Positions 20,318 through 32,379 of a DNA stretch of 64,000 nucleotides are shown piece after piece. A program made the translations under genes and the position numbers. This DNA comes from Mesorhabditis belari (lineage: Eukaryota > Nematoda > Chromadorea > Rhabditida > Rhabditidae): the NCBI GenBank assembly GCA_958450365.1, contig CAUEEP010000927.1:1479001-1543000 (forward strand), read 5' to 3'. Within the stretch, counting starts at the first letter, position 1, and each line of letters opens with the position of its first letter. The notes below the pieces were generated by a model, which did not search any database, was not told the DNA's origin, and worked only from the letters and a program-made list of their open reading frames with translations.

Positions 20318-23300
20318 TTAACCAATTATTTGATTACTTTGTACTTGTTGTTGCGGAAAGCCCATGGGTATAATTGGTGAAATTGGGGTGAATGATGAGA
20401 GGAAAGATTGAAATTCAACAGGAGATTGGGGAACACCGAGAACATGTGGAGCATGAGTTCCCTCGTGCTCATTTGGATGTGAGATCTCTCCGTGTTCACC
20501 ATGAAGTTCTAACTCATGGAAAGGATTCTGAAATGGATTCTGAAATGGAGTTTAAAATCAATCTGTAAGAATTTGAGGAGCTATTCAGTAGTCTATTCTA
20601 AAAGAGTTGATTTTAAAGGTTTTAAAATCAATCTGTAAGGATTTGAGAAGCCATTTAATAGTCTAATCTGGGGTAAAGTTGATCATAAAGTCTTAAAATC
20701 AATCTGTCATTCTAAAAGATCCCCAAAACCATCGTAATCCCTGTCTTTGATGGATAGATTGATCAAATTGATCAAATTTACTCCTAGAGCTATGGACAGA
20801 TAAACTTCATCAAGCAGTAGGCTCACCTTGAAACTTTAAAAACAGATCTATCACGGAAGCTTTTATCTAGACCATCTTTTAGAAGCAAGTCAGTCATGAG
20901 TTTTGATTTAGACAAACATCATCAGCTTTCTCGAAAACTCACAACCTCATCAACCTTACCTCCTTATCAGCCGATTTCTCAGCATGATCCGAAACCACAT
21001 CATGTTCTTTCTCCTCTTTGCTATGTGGCCCACCAAGAATGTGAGGAGACAAAATCTAAAGAATTCCACGATTTTCACCAAATTTCTTTATATACCTCAA
21101 CTAGCATCTTCTCTTTACTCTCAATCCTAGGCGAAAGAATATTCGGCGATAAGACCATCACTCCAACTACTTCGTCACTCCTGAAGTTGTTGATTTGTCG
21201 AATTTTCAGCTTCACTTACAAATAGTGAGGTGAAAGGATCCCGGGACTCAAAATATCAATCACCATTGCTTCTGGACTGAGCACTCGAGGTTCAAGAAAA
21301 CGAGGAGAGAGAACTTCAACAACGAAAGCTTCTGGAGAGAGGATCCATGTGGTGAGAGCTCTTGGAGCGAGTACCTGGGAAGATATGGTATGATGCTTGG
21401 TTCAAGAATTATAAGTTCAATGTTCAATGCTCAAACTTTCATTACCTCAGCGCGAAACGCTGTCGGACTCAGTGTGCGAGCAATGAGAGCATTTGGTGAG
21501 AGTACAGTCCCAATGAAGGCTCTGGGTGACAAGGTTTGAAGCTAAAGGAATATTTTTTGAATCAGATTTAGTATGATTCAATTTACAATGAGAGCTTCTG
21601 GAGCCAAGATCTCAGCAACCCAAAACCTCGGCGATAACGTCACCACTTCTAGCGCAACACCGTGATTGATGAAATTCGAGAAAGCGGTTGGTGAAAGGGT
21701 GATAAATTCGACGCCTTCGTGCTCCTCGTGCTGCTCGTGATGAGATTCATGACCTGAATATTTCGTTAAACAATGAGCTTTGGTTTGCACAATCCTTTAC
21801 CTTCAGTTCCATTCGTTGTCCCATGATCTGGATCTACAGTTCCGTGAGGAGTAGTTGTATCCGTTTCTAAACTCAAAACCCTTTAAAATTCCACAAAAAA
21901 CAAACCCGTCTCGTGCCCGGCTTGCCTCTTCATTCTCGATTTTCCTAAAATCCCAAAAAGTTATGGAGGTATGGGGAATTGAACCCCAGACCTCTCGCAT
22001 GCTAAGCGAGCGCTCTACCACTGAGCTATACCCCCACTTGTCACACTAACCGGCTTGTTCCTTATAAATGAGTGCCATTTGGCGAATTTCCTTTTCAAGG
22101 AGATTTTCTTTTTCATCTTTGCTCATGGCAAGAAAGGCTGTGATGTTGGTGCGAGGTTTACGAAGCACTAAAAGATAAGATAAGATTTCTTTTCGAGCAA
22201 AAAGAAAGTCATTTACCTGAAACATTGAACTTAAAAGTGTTTAAGATTAAAGAGTTTCGTATTAATTTGATTCAAAACCAGTTTAAGATCTAAGATCTAA
22301 TTTAAGATCTAATTGAAAGCTTTGAGAACTTGAGCAAAGCTAAAAACTCCAAATCCGATAAACAAACAGTTCGATCCCGATCCATAAATATGCTCGAATT
22401 GCTCCTTTTCCAGGAAAGTGTATCCTTTTGTGTCGAATTCTTGTCTCTGATTTGATTTGAGTGTTCGGTGTGCTCGCAAATGTCCCAAATCGAGTCTCGA
22501 CATATCGCGAACTAGCGGGAATTTCACCTCATCCATTTCTCTAAAAGTGTTAGACTTAGAATTTCTTTAGAAAGTATTTTATACAACACTCACCGTATCT
22601 CTTCCTTCATACCCTCGAGCACTTTATTCAGAACATCCGACGCACCACTTGCTTCTAAAACGGCATCGAGAATGATCTGATTGGACTTGTCGGTTCCAGT
22701 TGTCGTCTAAAGTTTTTAAAGTTAACTTATTTTCAAGATCTAACCAACGAATTGCTCAGTTGTTTTGAAAGTTATAACTAGTCAAAGCCAAAGGCCAAGA
22801 ATTGATCTGTCTTTAGCTTAGATTGATCTAGAAATCAGAAGAAATCTGATCAGAAGCAGATCAGATTTCAAGATTAGTTTTGTAAGCCTATGTAAACAAG
22901 GCCAAAGTCAGACCTAATCCAAATTCGTCCAGTAAGGTTCAGTTTAAAGCTAGCTCAAGACTTTACAAAGCTCTCACCTTCAACATATCATTCATCGTGA
23001 AGAATCCATCATTGTGAAAGCTGAAGACTGTTGGAGAAAGGAGATGAGGACGATCTTTGTGCGATTTACTCTCCGGTAGAATCGATAACAATTTCGGGGA
23101 CAGTAGCGAGAATTTATCGTCACTTGCTGGTGATCCCTGAATTCTTAAATCCAAAAAGAAATTTATTTCTTTTTACCATGAAAGTGTTGATCATGTTGAT
23201 GACATTGTTGAGGGCGGCATCGTTTTTGCTCAGAGATGGAGTGCGACTTTTCAAATCGAATTGATCAAGTAATCTATAAGTTGATAGATTTTACAAAAGA

Positions 23301-25025
23301 AAATTAATTATTTGCTATATGGAAAGATCAGCAATTTTTTTAACACACTTTTGATTCTCAGTGTTCACCGTCTTCAGGTAATCGTTGCAGACATCGACTT
23401 TGCGAAAATGATCATGGATTTTGCGTAGATTTGCGAGATTTTTCGATGAAAACTCATTCCCTTCATCCACTAAATTATTATAATTAAAGATTACGGTAAT
23501 TAAGTTTACTTAAATTTAAAAACTCACACAAAAAAGCCTTGAAATAAGTCGCGGAGAGGCCGGGAATCTTTTGAAGAACGCGTTGCACGGCGAGCTTCAC
23601 TAAAAAGAAAAAATTCGTGGATTTTTCAAGAAAAGCTAGCTTCTTTTATCATTTTAAGGTTACTAGTAATTCTAAAAGAGTAATTCTAAAATCATAAAAC
23701 TCATAAAAGTTACATTTCGGATCCTCCATGCTCAATTTCATTTCTCTTTTCTGCCGCCGCCAGTTCGTTTCTTCGCTCTCGTTCGTCTCGTAAGCTCTAT
23801 AAGTTTAAACAAATGTTTAATTATTAACTTTACATATAAGACTTAATTTCTATAAAATTAAACTCACCTCGATTCCTCTGTAATCTCCAAAAATCTCTCC
23901 AACTCTTCCTCCATCGTTTTCTCCATTTTCGGCCTTTTCCTTCTCCCCTTCTTCTTATTATTTTCATAGGTTTTCCTTTGTGGTCGAATCAATTTCTTTT
24001 TCCATTCTTCATAAGATAAACGATGTTCATAGCTTTTCGAAGCGATTCTCGGTCTTGATTCAGTTTTTCGAAACATTTTGATCGTGAATGAATCAGTGGA
24101 ATTTGCAGTCTTTGTCATAAAAGCTGGCTGGATCGGCTAAAGATAAGTAATATAAAATGAATGCTTTCTTTGCAAGATTGCAAGCTATTAAAGCTATTAA
24201 AGCAAGATATTAAAGCTAATATAATATAATAACAAACGATTGATGCTAGGTGTTTTTTTCGTCGATCTCTCTCATTCAGCAAACGAACCACACAAACGGC
24301 TAGGCCACCGAGTTGCTGAAAATAAAAAAAAAGATTAATGAATTTAAACGTGATTGCTTTTAAGGAAATATTTGATTTCTTCAGATCAAAGGCTATGGTC
24401 GACTGGTTAAAAGCCTCGTATCTTAGTCGGGAGATCAACTTCTTCTACATCTTATTTCTCTAAAGTTCTTAAATCTCACCTTAGCGCTTCGACTGCACTC
24501 TTCATAAACGATCTTCTCGATTACCGGCAGAGTTTCGTAAACATTTCTGGCTTTAGCCTAAAAAAACTCAATATTATTGAAATAAAACTGTCTGTAAATT
24601 CTCTACTTTGATTCAAAAATGAAAAATCTCTTTTCATCTCTTTTCTGATGAACTTTTCTTCAATTTAATGCTTTGATATGTCAAGAAAAACAGAATTGAG
24701 CACACTAGAATGGATGTGTTTTCATTTTTGAGCAAAAAGTAGAGCTAAAGAACCACAGCAATTAGCTGAATAGAACCTAAATCAGAACCTAAATCAGAAC
24801 CTAAATCAGAACCTAAACCAGACTCACCTTGAGCAATGCTTTAACACTTCCCGCATACCAAAGATTGGGCAAATCCTTTTGATTCACCTCGAAAACTTTT
24901 CTCTCCGAGTTTGGATCTCTTAGAATATTATCATGAAGATCTTCAGCTGATATTGGAATCAATAAAACTAAAGATATTGAATGAGAATTCGTGAAAGAAA
25001 ACTTACAAAGCAGTAAGATCCACAT
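20318..25025 (-). CDS. MLT-10-family moulting protein, about 790 aa, 20 exons
   Basis: All 20 exons join in phase: 25007-25025, 24828-24946, 24480-24557, 24238-24315, 23868-24136, 23714-23796, 23528-23599, 23349-23469, 23177-23273, 22978-23136, 22594-22706, 22368-22540, 22051-22167, 21801-21866, 21587-21753, 21446-21541, 21220-21374, 21096-21180, 20960-21055, 20318-20527. A short hydrophobic start (MWILLL) suggests secretion. The middle has the [12 protein letters not shown] and [13 protein letters not shown] motifs of the C. elegans MLT-10 family, needed for cuticle moulting. The C-terminal third is a chain of LSP/LAP repeats ([27 protein letters not shown] and others), then a His/Glu-rich tail. 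The exon 12 donor (AACT|GTTTGT) was chosen to restore phase and is the least certain. Intron 3 holds a tRNA-like relic, intron 13 a tRNA-Ala gene. Symbol withheld because the family has many paralogues. Confidence 0.85.
21964..22035 (-). tRNA. tRNA-Ala (anticodon AGC)
   Basis: 72 nt with a complete cloverleaf: acceptor GGGGGTA/TACCTCC (one G-U pair), D arm GCTCAGTGGTAGAGC, anticodon stem CTCGC/GCGAG around TTAGCAT, and T arm TGGGG TTCAATT CCCCA. The anticodon AGC specifies alanine. It has no intron. It lies inside intron 13 of the MLT-10-like gene, on the same strand. Confidence 0.97.
24384..24430 (+). other. tRNA-like relic in intron 3 of the MLT-10-like gene
   Basis: A ggtcgactggtt block followed by agcctcgtatcttagtcggg resembles the 5' two thirds of the tRNA-like sequence at 32889-32962 on the other strand. 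No T arm or acceptor stem is present. Confidence 0.45.
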
Positions 25026-26410
25026 CGTTTTGCATGCATTCAGAAAAGTGATTCTCTTCTCGAAATCCTCTCCATTCTGTTCTCCGTTCTCCGTTTTGTC
25101 GAAATTTGAATGAATTGAATGGCTTTTGTTGCTATAGTGAATTGTGAAAGCTAAAATTCTTTACATAAATATAAATCCAAGGTTTGGAAAGGTTGGAAGC
25201 ATTTAAGAACAAAAAAAACTGAAGGTAATTACTGAAGTGAAAAGTAGAGTGATTCAAAGATTGAATCAAATAGGTTAAATATCAAATATTTTAGAGATCA
25301 GATACAATTCTTAAAGTAACATAGATCAAAAAGCTGACAAAGATGCAAATATTTCAGAGATCAGCTAGAATCCAGCTTGTTTTGTGCAGTCAACCATCAA
25401 TAAGTAAACATTGAAACACGGTTTTTGATTGGTTAACGCCCAAAAATGCTTTTCGATTTGAGAAAAAAGTAGACTAGACTAGTCTAAACATAACAAAATT
25501 GGACGTGCATAATTTAGGATTCAATTCTCAGACCAAGTAGAGCCAGTACAGTAAAACCGAAATGAATAAACCAGATTTTCAAAAGCAAAAGCTCAAACAA
25601 ATCATAAGTGTTAGACCATTTGGTTACCGTATTTTCTGTAATAGTAGTGCAGGCTGGAGGGGGTTTGAAAATTAGTCTGTAATAGTAGTGCAGGCTGGAG
25701 GGGGGTTGAAAAAATAGTAGTGCGCACTACTATTACAGAAAATATGGTATATTCCTTTCAAAGACAAATTGGGTTTTTGATGAATGAACTCAGGATCTCG
25801 TTTTAGAATAAAATACAGACTCAGACTTGAACTATGTAAGTCAATAGTGTTGTTTGGTGAATTGTTTAGGTTTATTGGTTTGGGCAATCACACAATATCA
25901 AGAAATTTAATACTTGACTGTAGTTAGCTAGTATAGTATAGCTAGTAGCTGCCACAATTCATTTGAAACACTCTTGAACCTATAGTTTAGCAGAAAGAGA
26001 AAGTCTAAAGTTACCATAAATATTATAAAGTTGTTAGATTATCGTAAAAAAACTCGACGGCATCATTGAGAAGAGATCAAAAGTGAAAAGCGATGGTCAT
26101 TTCAGAGAGAGAACAGGTTACCACTGATCCCCTGAAAGGGCACAAAAAGTGAGGGAAATGGAGGATATTTTCGATGAGATGGGAGATTTGGTTGACAAGT
26201 TTTTGAATCGCCAAAAGCTTTCACTTGTTGATGGATGAAAATAAAGTGTGAATTTGGTCTTTCGATCAGCCATAGTCGGCTATAACTTTTTCCGGTTCTG
26301 AAAAATCTTTAAATCTAAAGCATTTTCTTTTAGTTCATCTCATGGTGTCCCAATCAAGCTCAGCAGAAAAAGAGAAAGTCCAAAGTTGCCATAAATATTA
26401 TGAAGTTGTC
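25026..26410. other. Intergenic, one MITE, no gene seen
   Basis: Upstream of the MLT-10-like gene. Contains the MITE at 25625-25749. A 26-codon frame at 26158-26238 (MEDIFDEMGDLVDKF, followed by AATAAA) looks protein-like but I cannot link it to other exons. Confidence 0.35.
25625..25749. mobile_element. Short fold-back MITE, 125 bp
   Basis: Ends taccgtattttctgtaatag and its inverted partner ctattacagaaaatatggta. An internal partial tandem repeats ctgtaatagtagtgcaggct. The ends resemble those of the 18266-18534 MITE, so both belong to one family. Confidence 0.75.
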
Positions 26411-26715
26411 TCCAGGATGTCTAGACCAGGATGTCTAGACCAGGATGTCTAGACCAGGATGTCTAGACCAGGATGTCTAGACCAGGATGTCTAGACCAGG
26501 ATGTCTAGACCAGGATGTCTAGACCAGGATGTCTAGACCAGGATGTCTAGACCAGGATGTCTAGACCAGGATGTCTAGACCAGGATGTCTAGACCAGGAT
26601 GTCTAGACCAGGATGTCTAGACCAGGATGTCTAGACCAGGATGTCTAGACCAGGATGTCTAGACCAGGATGTCTAGACCAGGATGTCTAGACCAGGATGT
26701 CTAGACCAGGATGTC
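26411..26715. repeat. Homogeneous minisatellite, 14-bp unit, about 22 copies
   Basis: Unit CCAGGATGTCTAGA repeated with no visible variation over 305 bases. Confidence 0.97.
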
Positions 26716-28615
26716 CTACCTTCTAGCTAGGATCTAGTTTGATTAGTTCAGAGCATACCAGGATCTAGATCCAGATACTTTTATAGATCTGGCTAGTCTA
26801 GATCTGGCTACAAAAGCCTGCTTAGTAAAGCTAGTAAAGCCTAGTCCGAAATTGGCTTTAGTTTAAGTTTAATACATTTTTAGACTAAAAACAACAATTG
26901 GAAATTAGAGGAGACCAATACTATTAAAGGCTTAAAGGCAACAATTGGAGATTATAGGAGTCCAAAGTAACATTTAGAAACCAGTATCCATTGATCTAGT
27001 GAAGTACAATAACCGGTTAAACCCACCCGAAAACAGGAAACGAACAGACGAATGAAATGTCTTTAGAGGATTCGATTGACAATTCTCAATCCTTTCACTT
27101 CATCAAATTCAATAGCGATTATGTTGGAGGTGGTGAAATCGCTTTTTCGAATCGCTTTTCCAAGGCAGAAAGAGATTTCCGGTAGAGCGAACGCCGTGAG
27201 GGGAATTGTTTTTGAAAGACATGTTACTGACCACTACATTTTTGTAGAATAGATGAGATCTTTGTGACAGGTAGAAGTAGAAGAGTAGTAGAGGAAGTAG
27301 AAGTAAAACTTGGAAGTAGAAGAGGAATTAAAAGATATTCAAAGAAATTCTTTAGCCAAACAACTTTGTTCGGGTATAATTCTTCGACCGGTTAACAAAT
27401 TAATCAAGCTAAAGTTTTAAACAATGATATGAAACGATGACTGAAAGATTAAAGATAAGACTTATCTTACAATACTGCACAATACAATATCTTACAATAT
27501 GGGTTGTAAGATATCTTACAATAGCTTACAATATCTTACAATATCTTACAATAGCTTACAATATCTTACAACCCATATAAATTCGATAATTTCTGATTTG
27601 CTAAGACTTTGTTCAGTCCACTTCTTAGTTCAATTCTGTTCAATTCTGTTCAATTCTTTTTAGTGCCTTTATAATAAAGATTTTAAACATTTAATAGTAA
27701 CAATCAGGTAAGTAAGCTTTAAATTAGATTTACAATGGATTACAAAAGTAAATACAGCTCAGCTGACCAGAAAGTTGGTTAGTTTGAGTTTTAAAAAGTT
27801 TTAAATGGTTCAATCTATTGAAAGCAAAACTTGAAAGTACAAAAAGCGAACATTCACAAAAACTTTAGTAGGCTCGTTTTGTGATCTTTCTTCTTTCTTT
27901 TTTGCTAGAAGCTATTCTCTACTTTCCACAAAATCGGTGAGGATTTTCGTCATCAGGTTTTCCCCTTTAAATCTCCTCTTCTCTCCTATTTCCTCTTTTA
28001 GTTGAGTGCAAAAGATCATGACCGAAGCTGTTGCATTTCTGTTTTTGCCTTAAAGTCAAAAAGAGTGGAAAGTTCTGGAAATGATCTTTCTTAGGCTCAG
28101 AAAGAGTTTCTTATTGAATTCTGGAAATGATCTTTCTTTCTAATTGAAAGATTGGGCTCAGAAATTGAATTCAAAAGATCCAAATGGTTTTTAAATTCAA
28201 CAAGAATCTTACTCAGGTTTTTTACTGTTAAAAAAAACCTACAAAATCGGTCAGAAAAGTGAATACCAGAACTAATTCAGTAAGAAAAGCTGAAGTTACA
28301 GAAGAATCAAGTTCCAGAAGAACTGATATTTATATAGAGGATCTAAGCGTGTACCCGTGAACCCAACGTGAACTAATCGTTTCTTTTCTATTCGTGTGCA
28401 AGTGGATGATGATCACTCTCACCCCCATTCATCTCAACGGAAATCCTTTTCACGATACCGGTTTCCTCTATAAAACTACTTTTTAGTTTCATCATTTCAA
28501 GTTTTTTCAGTTCCTGTACTGAGAAATTGTGTTTTGTCTGAAGTAGACTCGTTTTAATGTAAAAATTTCAATTTTAAATAAGTAAATGAATAGTATGAAG
28601 TAACTAACAACTATA
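26716..28615. other. Intergenic, candidate short exon
   Basis: A plus-strand frame at 27057-27185 (MSLEDSIDNSQSFHF, then GGGEIAFSNRFSKAERDF) is protein-like and could end at a CG|gtagag donor, but no second exon is evident. A cttacaatat tandem with inverted copies occupies about 27455-27570. No other gene seen. Confidence 0.35.
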
Positions 28616-29154
28616 CAGGGTGCATCATAATTATTGCAACAAGATACTCAAGGCATTGCACACCAAGAAGTTTCACTGGAAGAAGATTTTTAAACAGAAA
28701 TAGCTTTATTTAACAGTAACAAATAAGGAAACAAGAGATCATTCGATATGACCGCCTTTTGCCTTGATAACAGCCCTTAATCGGTTCGGATATGCCTCCA
28801 CTGCGGCCCGAATGTCATCTTGGAGTCGCCATCAAGCAGAGGAGTCGCCTTCCATCCTTTGGTCAAACACTTCTTCAAGGTCAAAGAGCAGACATTAGCC
28901 TCTAAGATTGCCCAAATGGAAAAGTCCATCACATTGAGATCCGGTGAGTTTGGAGGCCATTCATCCTTGGTGATCACTGAGGGAAAGTTGGCCACACACC
29001 AGTCCTGAACCGTCTTCTTCGTGTGAGCGGGAGGCAATTAGGCAAGAATAAAGAAGATAGAACGCAACACAACAAAAAAGGGGGCAAAAAAAATAAGAAA
29101 GCTGTTTGGAAAACGATCTTTGAACTCTTGTTGCAATAATTATGACGCACCCTG
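28616..29154 (-). mobile_element. Internally deleted Tc1/mariner-superfamily element, 539 bp
   Basis: Inverted ends read CAGGGTGCATCATAATTATT at the left and the near-identical inverse at the right, flanked by TA. The minus strand encodes a transposase remnant: PAHTKKTVQDWC, then EWPPNSPDLNVMDFSIW, matching the last catalytic block of IS630/Tc1-type enzymes. The N-terminal and first catalytic regions are missing, so it is non-autonomous. Confidence 0.88.
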
Positions 29155-29156
29155 TA

Positions 29157-29296
29157 GTAGTAGAGTAACAACTATAGTAGTTGAGTAACAACTAAAGTAA
29201 TAGGGTAACGACTATAGTAGTAGAGTAACAACTATAGTAATAGAGTAACGACTATAGTAGTTGAGTAACAACTATAGTAGTTGAGTAACGACTATA
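29157..29296. repeat. 20-bp minisatellite, left part
   Basis: Unit gagtaacgactatagtagtt with a/g and t/a variation. It resumes at 29716, after an inserted transposon remnant. Confidence 0.9.
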
Positions 29297-29640
29297 CAGT
29301 GCGTTTCAAATTCTTAAACGCACCCTCTAAAATAGCGGATTTTGCATTTTGATCACCGCTACAACTATTAATCTTTTTCTATGAGAAAGAGCATGTCTTA
29401 AAACCTAAATAACACGAAAAAGAAGCATACTGTAAAAAGTAAAAATTTTCAAAATAGAAACTTTTTGCTAAATTAACCGTTTCAAATTCTTAAACGCACT
29501 ATGAAAATATCTTTATTTATCGACACAAATTAAAAATCAAAGGTTAAAAATCAGAACTAATAATCTGCACACGCACCAGAACGATTAATTACTTGAAAAA
29601 TGCGGTCTGGCATTGAATTGATGAGGTTTTGAAGAGCAAA
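29297..29640 (-). mobile_element. Second Tc1-like element, decayed
   Basis: Begins CAGTGCGTTTCAAATTCTTA after TA, with the same cgtttcaaattcttaaacgc block repeated at 29481. The minus strand at 29557-29640 reads a Tc1 transposase C-terminus (LINSMPDRIFQVINRSGACADY, partly). The right end is not clear. It is inserted in the 20-bp minisatellite. Confidence 0.65.
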
Positions 29641-29715
29641 AATGTAAAATGTAAAAATGTAAAAATGTAAAAATTTCAATTTTAAAAGTAAATGCATAGT
29701 ATGAAGTAACTATAA

Positions 29716-29968
29716 AAATAACTATAGTAGTTGAGTAACAACTATAGTAGTAGAGTAACGACTATAGTAGCTGAGTAACGACTATAGTAGTAGAGCAACG
29801 ACTATAGTAGCTGAGTAACGACTATAGTAGTAGAGCAACGACTATAGTAGTTGAGTAAAGATTATAGTAGTAGAGTAACAACTGTAGTAGTAGAGTAACG
29901 ACTATAGTAGTAGAGTAACGGCTATAGTAGTAGAGTAACGACTATAGTAGTTGAGTAACGACTATAGT
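29716..29968. repeat. 20-bp minisatellite, right part
   Basis: About 12 more copies of the unit seen at 29157-29296. Confidence 0.9.
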
Positions 29969-30632
29969 AAAGTAAAATGAAACTGATTTTGATTTACATT
30001 TTTCTTTAGCAAGATAAATCACCTGATTTGTTAATCCTTTGTTTTCTTAAAAGTAATTTAAGTTCTCTGTTCGTATAATTGTTAGACAAATTAGAATTCT
30101 AAAACGTTTATAGCACTAATAAGTACTGGTCAAGTTTACCTTTTTTTTGACTTAAATCTATCTTAGTTTAGCCGGAATAATTGCAGATTTGCCAAAATTG
30201 CGGGCAATTATCGTATCACATTCTGTCACACCGAAGATCAAATCCTTTTTTATGATATTGCCATTTTTTTGTGTCTTTCGATAGGACTTTGCCCCTTTTC
30301 TTCAAATATTTCCCTTTTTTTCTCCCTTGACACTCCCCATTCTAGTCGCTGCTCCCTTATCTTCCCCTCCATGTTTTTTGTCGGTTTTTCTGCATTTATC
30401 TCTTGATCGTGTTAATCTTTTTGTAATTTTTCGATTCGTATTCTGATTTGTTTGGGGAAAAACAGCTGCTAAATTGTGTTTTGACTTGAGATTTTTCGTT
30501 GAAAGTACTGGACAACTTGGCAAACTTTCTTACGATCAACCTTCTGAACACTTCCTAGTATATAGAACCAATTCAGTCGTGAATCCTGATGATGAAGATC
30601 TAGCTAACTCCCTCTGAAGCAAGGGAGATCTG

Positions 30633-30705
30633 CTGCGTTGTGTAATGGTTAGCACAATTGCACGATAAGCGAAAGGTCGCGGACTCGAGTCCCGACGGTG
30701 CACAA
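30633..30705 (+). other. tRNA-like sequence, degenerate
   Basis: A D-arm-like tgtgtaatggttagcac and a B-box-like ggactcgagtcc are present, but acceptor and anticodon stems contain mismatches. Read as a tRNA it would carry GAT in the anticodon position. Probably a pseudogene. Confidence 0.4.
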
Positions 30706-30782
30706 GTTTTTGATCTGCCAACTATTTAACTAGCTTTCTGATTTGCTTGGGACTTTTAGTTAGCAAAACAGTAATACAAAAC

Positions 30783-30866
30783 AGGGTGGGTGTACTCGAA
30801 CCGACAACCTCTCACCTATTTGGAGAACGCTTTACCAAGCTACCAAGCTCTACCAGCTAAACTGGT
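30783..30866 (-). other. tRNA-like sequence, degenerate
   Basis: The minus strand has tagctggtagagc (D arm), a ctccaaat loop and ggttcgagta (T arm). There is extra tandem accaagct sequence and no paired acceptor stem. Confidence 0.4.
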
Positions 30867-32379
30867 ACGTATCTAAATGCTGCCAGAGGAGGGTTTTATG
30901 CTTTACTTTAAGTCGATATTGAGCTTGGCTCTGAACTGGTTTCATATAAGGAGACTTTTAATCATCTCTGACATTTTATTTTTCTTAGAAGAAGATGAAC
31001 AAAAGAAAAATATGATTAAAGTTATCCGGTAACCAGAATCAGAGTTATTCAGTTAACCAGCTGGTTGAAGAAATTTTAGAACCAATTAGAAATGATTGGT
31101 ACTTGATCTAAAGATCAATTAGATCTTTAGATCAATTATCAAGCATTTCTAATTGATCTAAAGATCAATTACCAATCAAATTTAAATATTCAGTTAACTT
31201 TTCCCATCACAAAACATTCAATTTGAAGCTTGAAGATCATTTATTGATACAAGACCAATTATTAATGACCATTCACATCCAGTTTTCATAAAAACATCAA
31301 ATTCCAGTTCATACTACATTCCTTTGCCCATCTATTGATCACTTTTTCCCTCCAATTCACATGTTTTTTTGTCTCGGATGTGGCGTGATCGGTTGCTCTC
31401 TTTCCTCTTTCCCATCTCCATCTTTCCCCCAATCACTTCAATCTTTTCTCCTCCATTTCTCCAATCTTTTCCCCTGCAAGAATTTCTTTTCGATCGCTCG
31501 ATTGCACTCCCACTATTTCTCTCACACTTTTATTTGCTGGCCTCTTTTAACCCTGAAAATCCTAGCACAAAACAATCCAAAATTTTTTTTTGTAAGTTTA
31601 GTGAGTTAGTGACGTTTTAGTCAGTACTTGTTCCGACTTTTAAATTTCAAATTGATCAAATCAAATTCCGATTTGCAGATTTCCATATACTATCGTTTAA
31701 TTCTTAAATAGCTCAGGCATTGGATATAAAAATTAGAATATATTGGTCATCAGTTTCAACTATAATTTTAGCGTTACTTAGCCAGGCTTTTATTACAATT
31801 TTCTGTATCAATTCATTTCTGTAATTCAACATAGCCCATGTTTTATCAGCTGTTTTTTCTCGGGATTAAAATTGAATACGATTACACCAATTCCTCATCT
31901 CTCTAAATTTGGTTCCTTATCTCTACCAATTGGTTCCTTATCTCTCTAAATTTGGTTCCTTATCTCTCCAAATTTGGTTCCTTATCTCTCTAAATGTGAT
32001 CCCTTATTTCTCTAAATTTTTTTTGCCTAAATTCCATCACATAGCCGTTTTTCAATGCAATTTTTGAAAGCTGCATTTGAAAAGCTTTAATTCAATCATA
32101 TTTACCGTTTTTAGATTGAAAAGTTCAGTAATTTGAATGAATTTATTTGTTTACTGTTTACGAAACTTTTAAGAACTCCAATTTTGGCGAATTTCATTCA
32201 TTCAACCAAGCTGTTTTTCTGTACCTTTTTCCCTTTTGATATTGCGAAATTCGCCACTCTTTTGTGACTTTATCAAAATTTGTTGAGTGCACGTGCCCCC
32301 TTTTCGCCACTGTTTATTTTGACTCAACCATACTTTTTGAAATCTTCTGGACAACTAATGATTTTAGGAAATCGGGGTG

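Larger units (their letters stand above)
29969..32379. other. Intergenic with tRNA-like relics, no gene seen
   Basis: Contains two tRNA-like sequences (30633-30705, 30783-30866) and a 21-bp tandem (aatttggttccttatctctc, 31904-32010, about 5 copies). CT-rich sequence at 31330-31610 and AT-rich sequence up to the MBOAT start may hold its promoter. Nothing coding is supported. Confidence 0.45.

Noticed and set aside
26158..26238. Short protein-like frame before AATAAA
   Set aside because: Only 26 codons and no joinable exon; noted in the intergenic entry but not called a gene.
30302..30523. 73-codon minus frame with basic composition
   Set aside because: No splice sites, conserved motif or codon pattern to support it.
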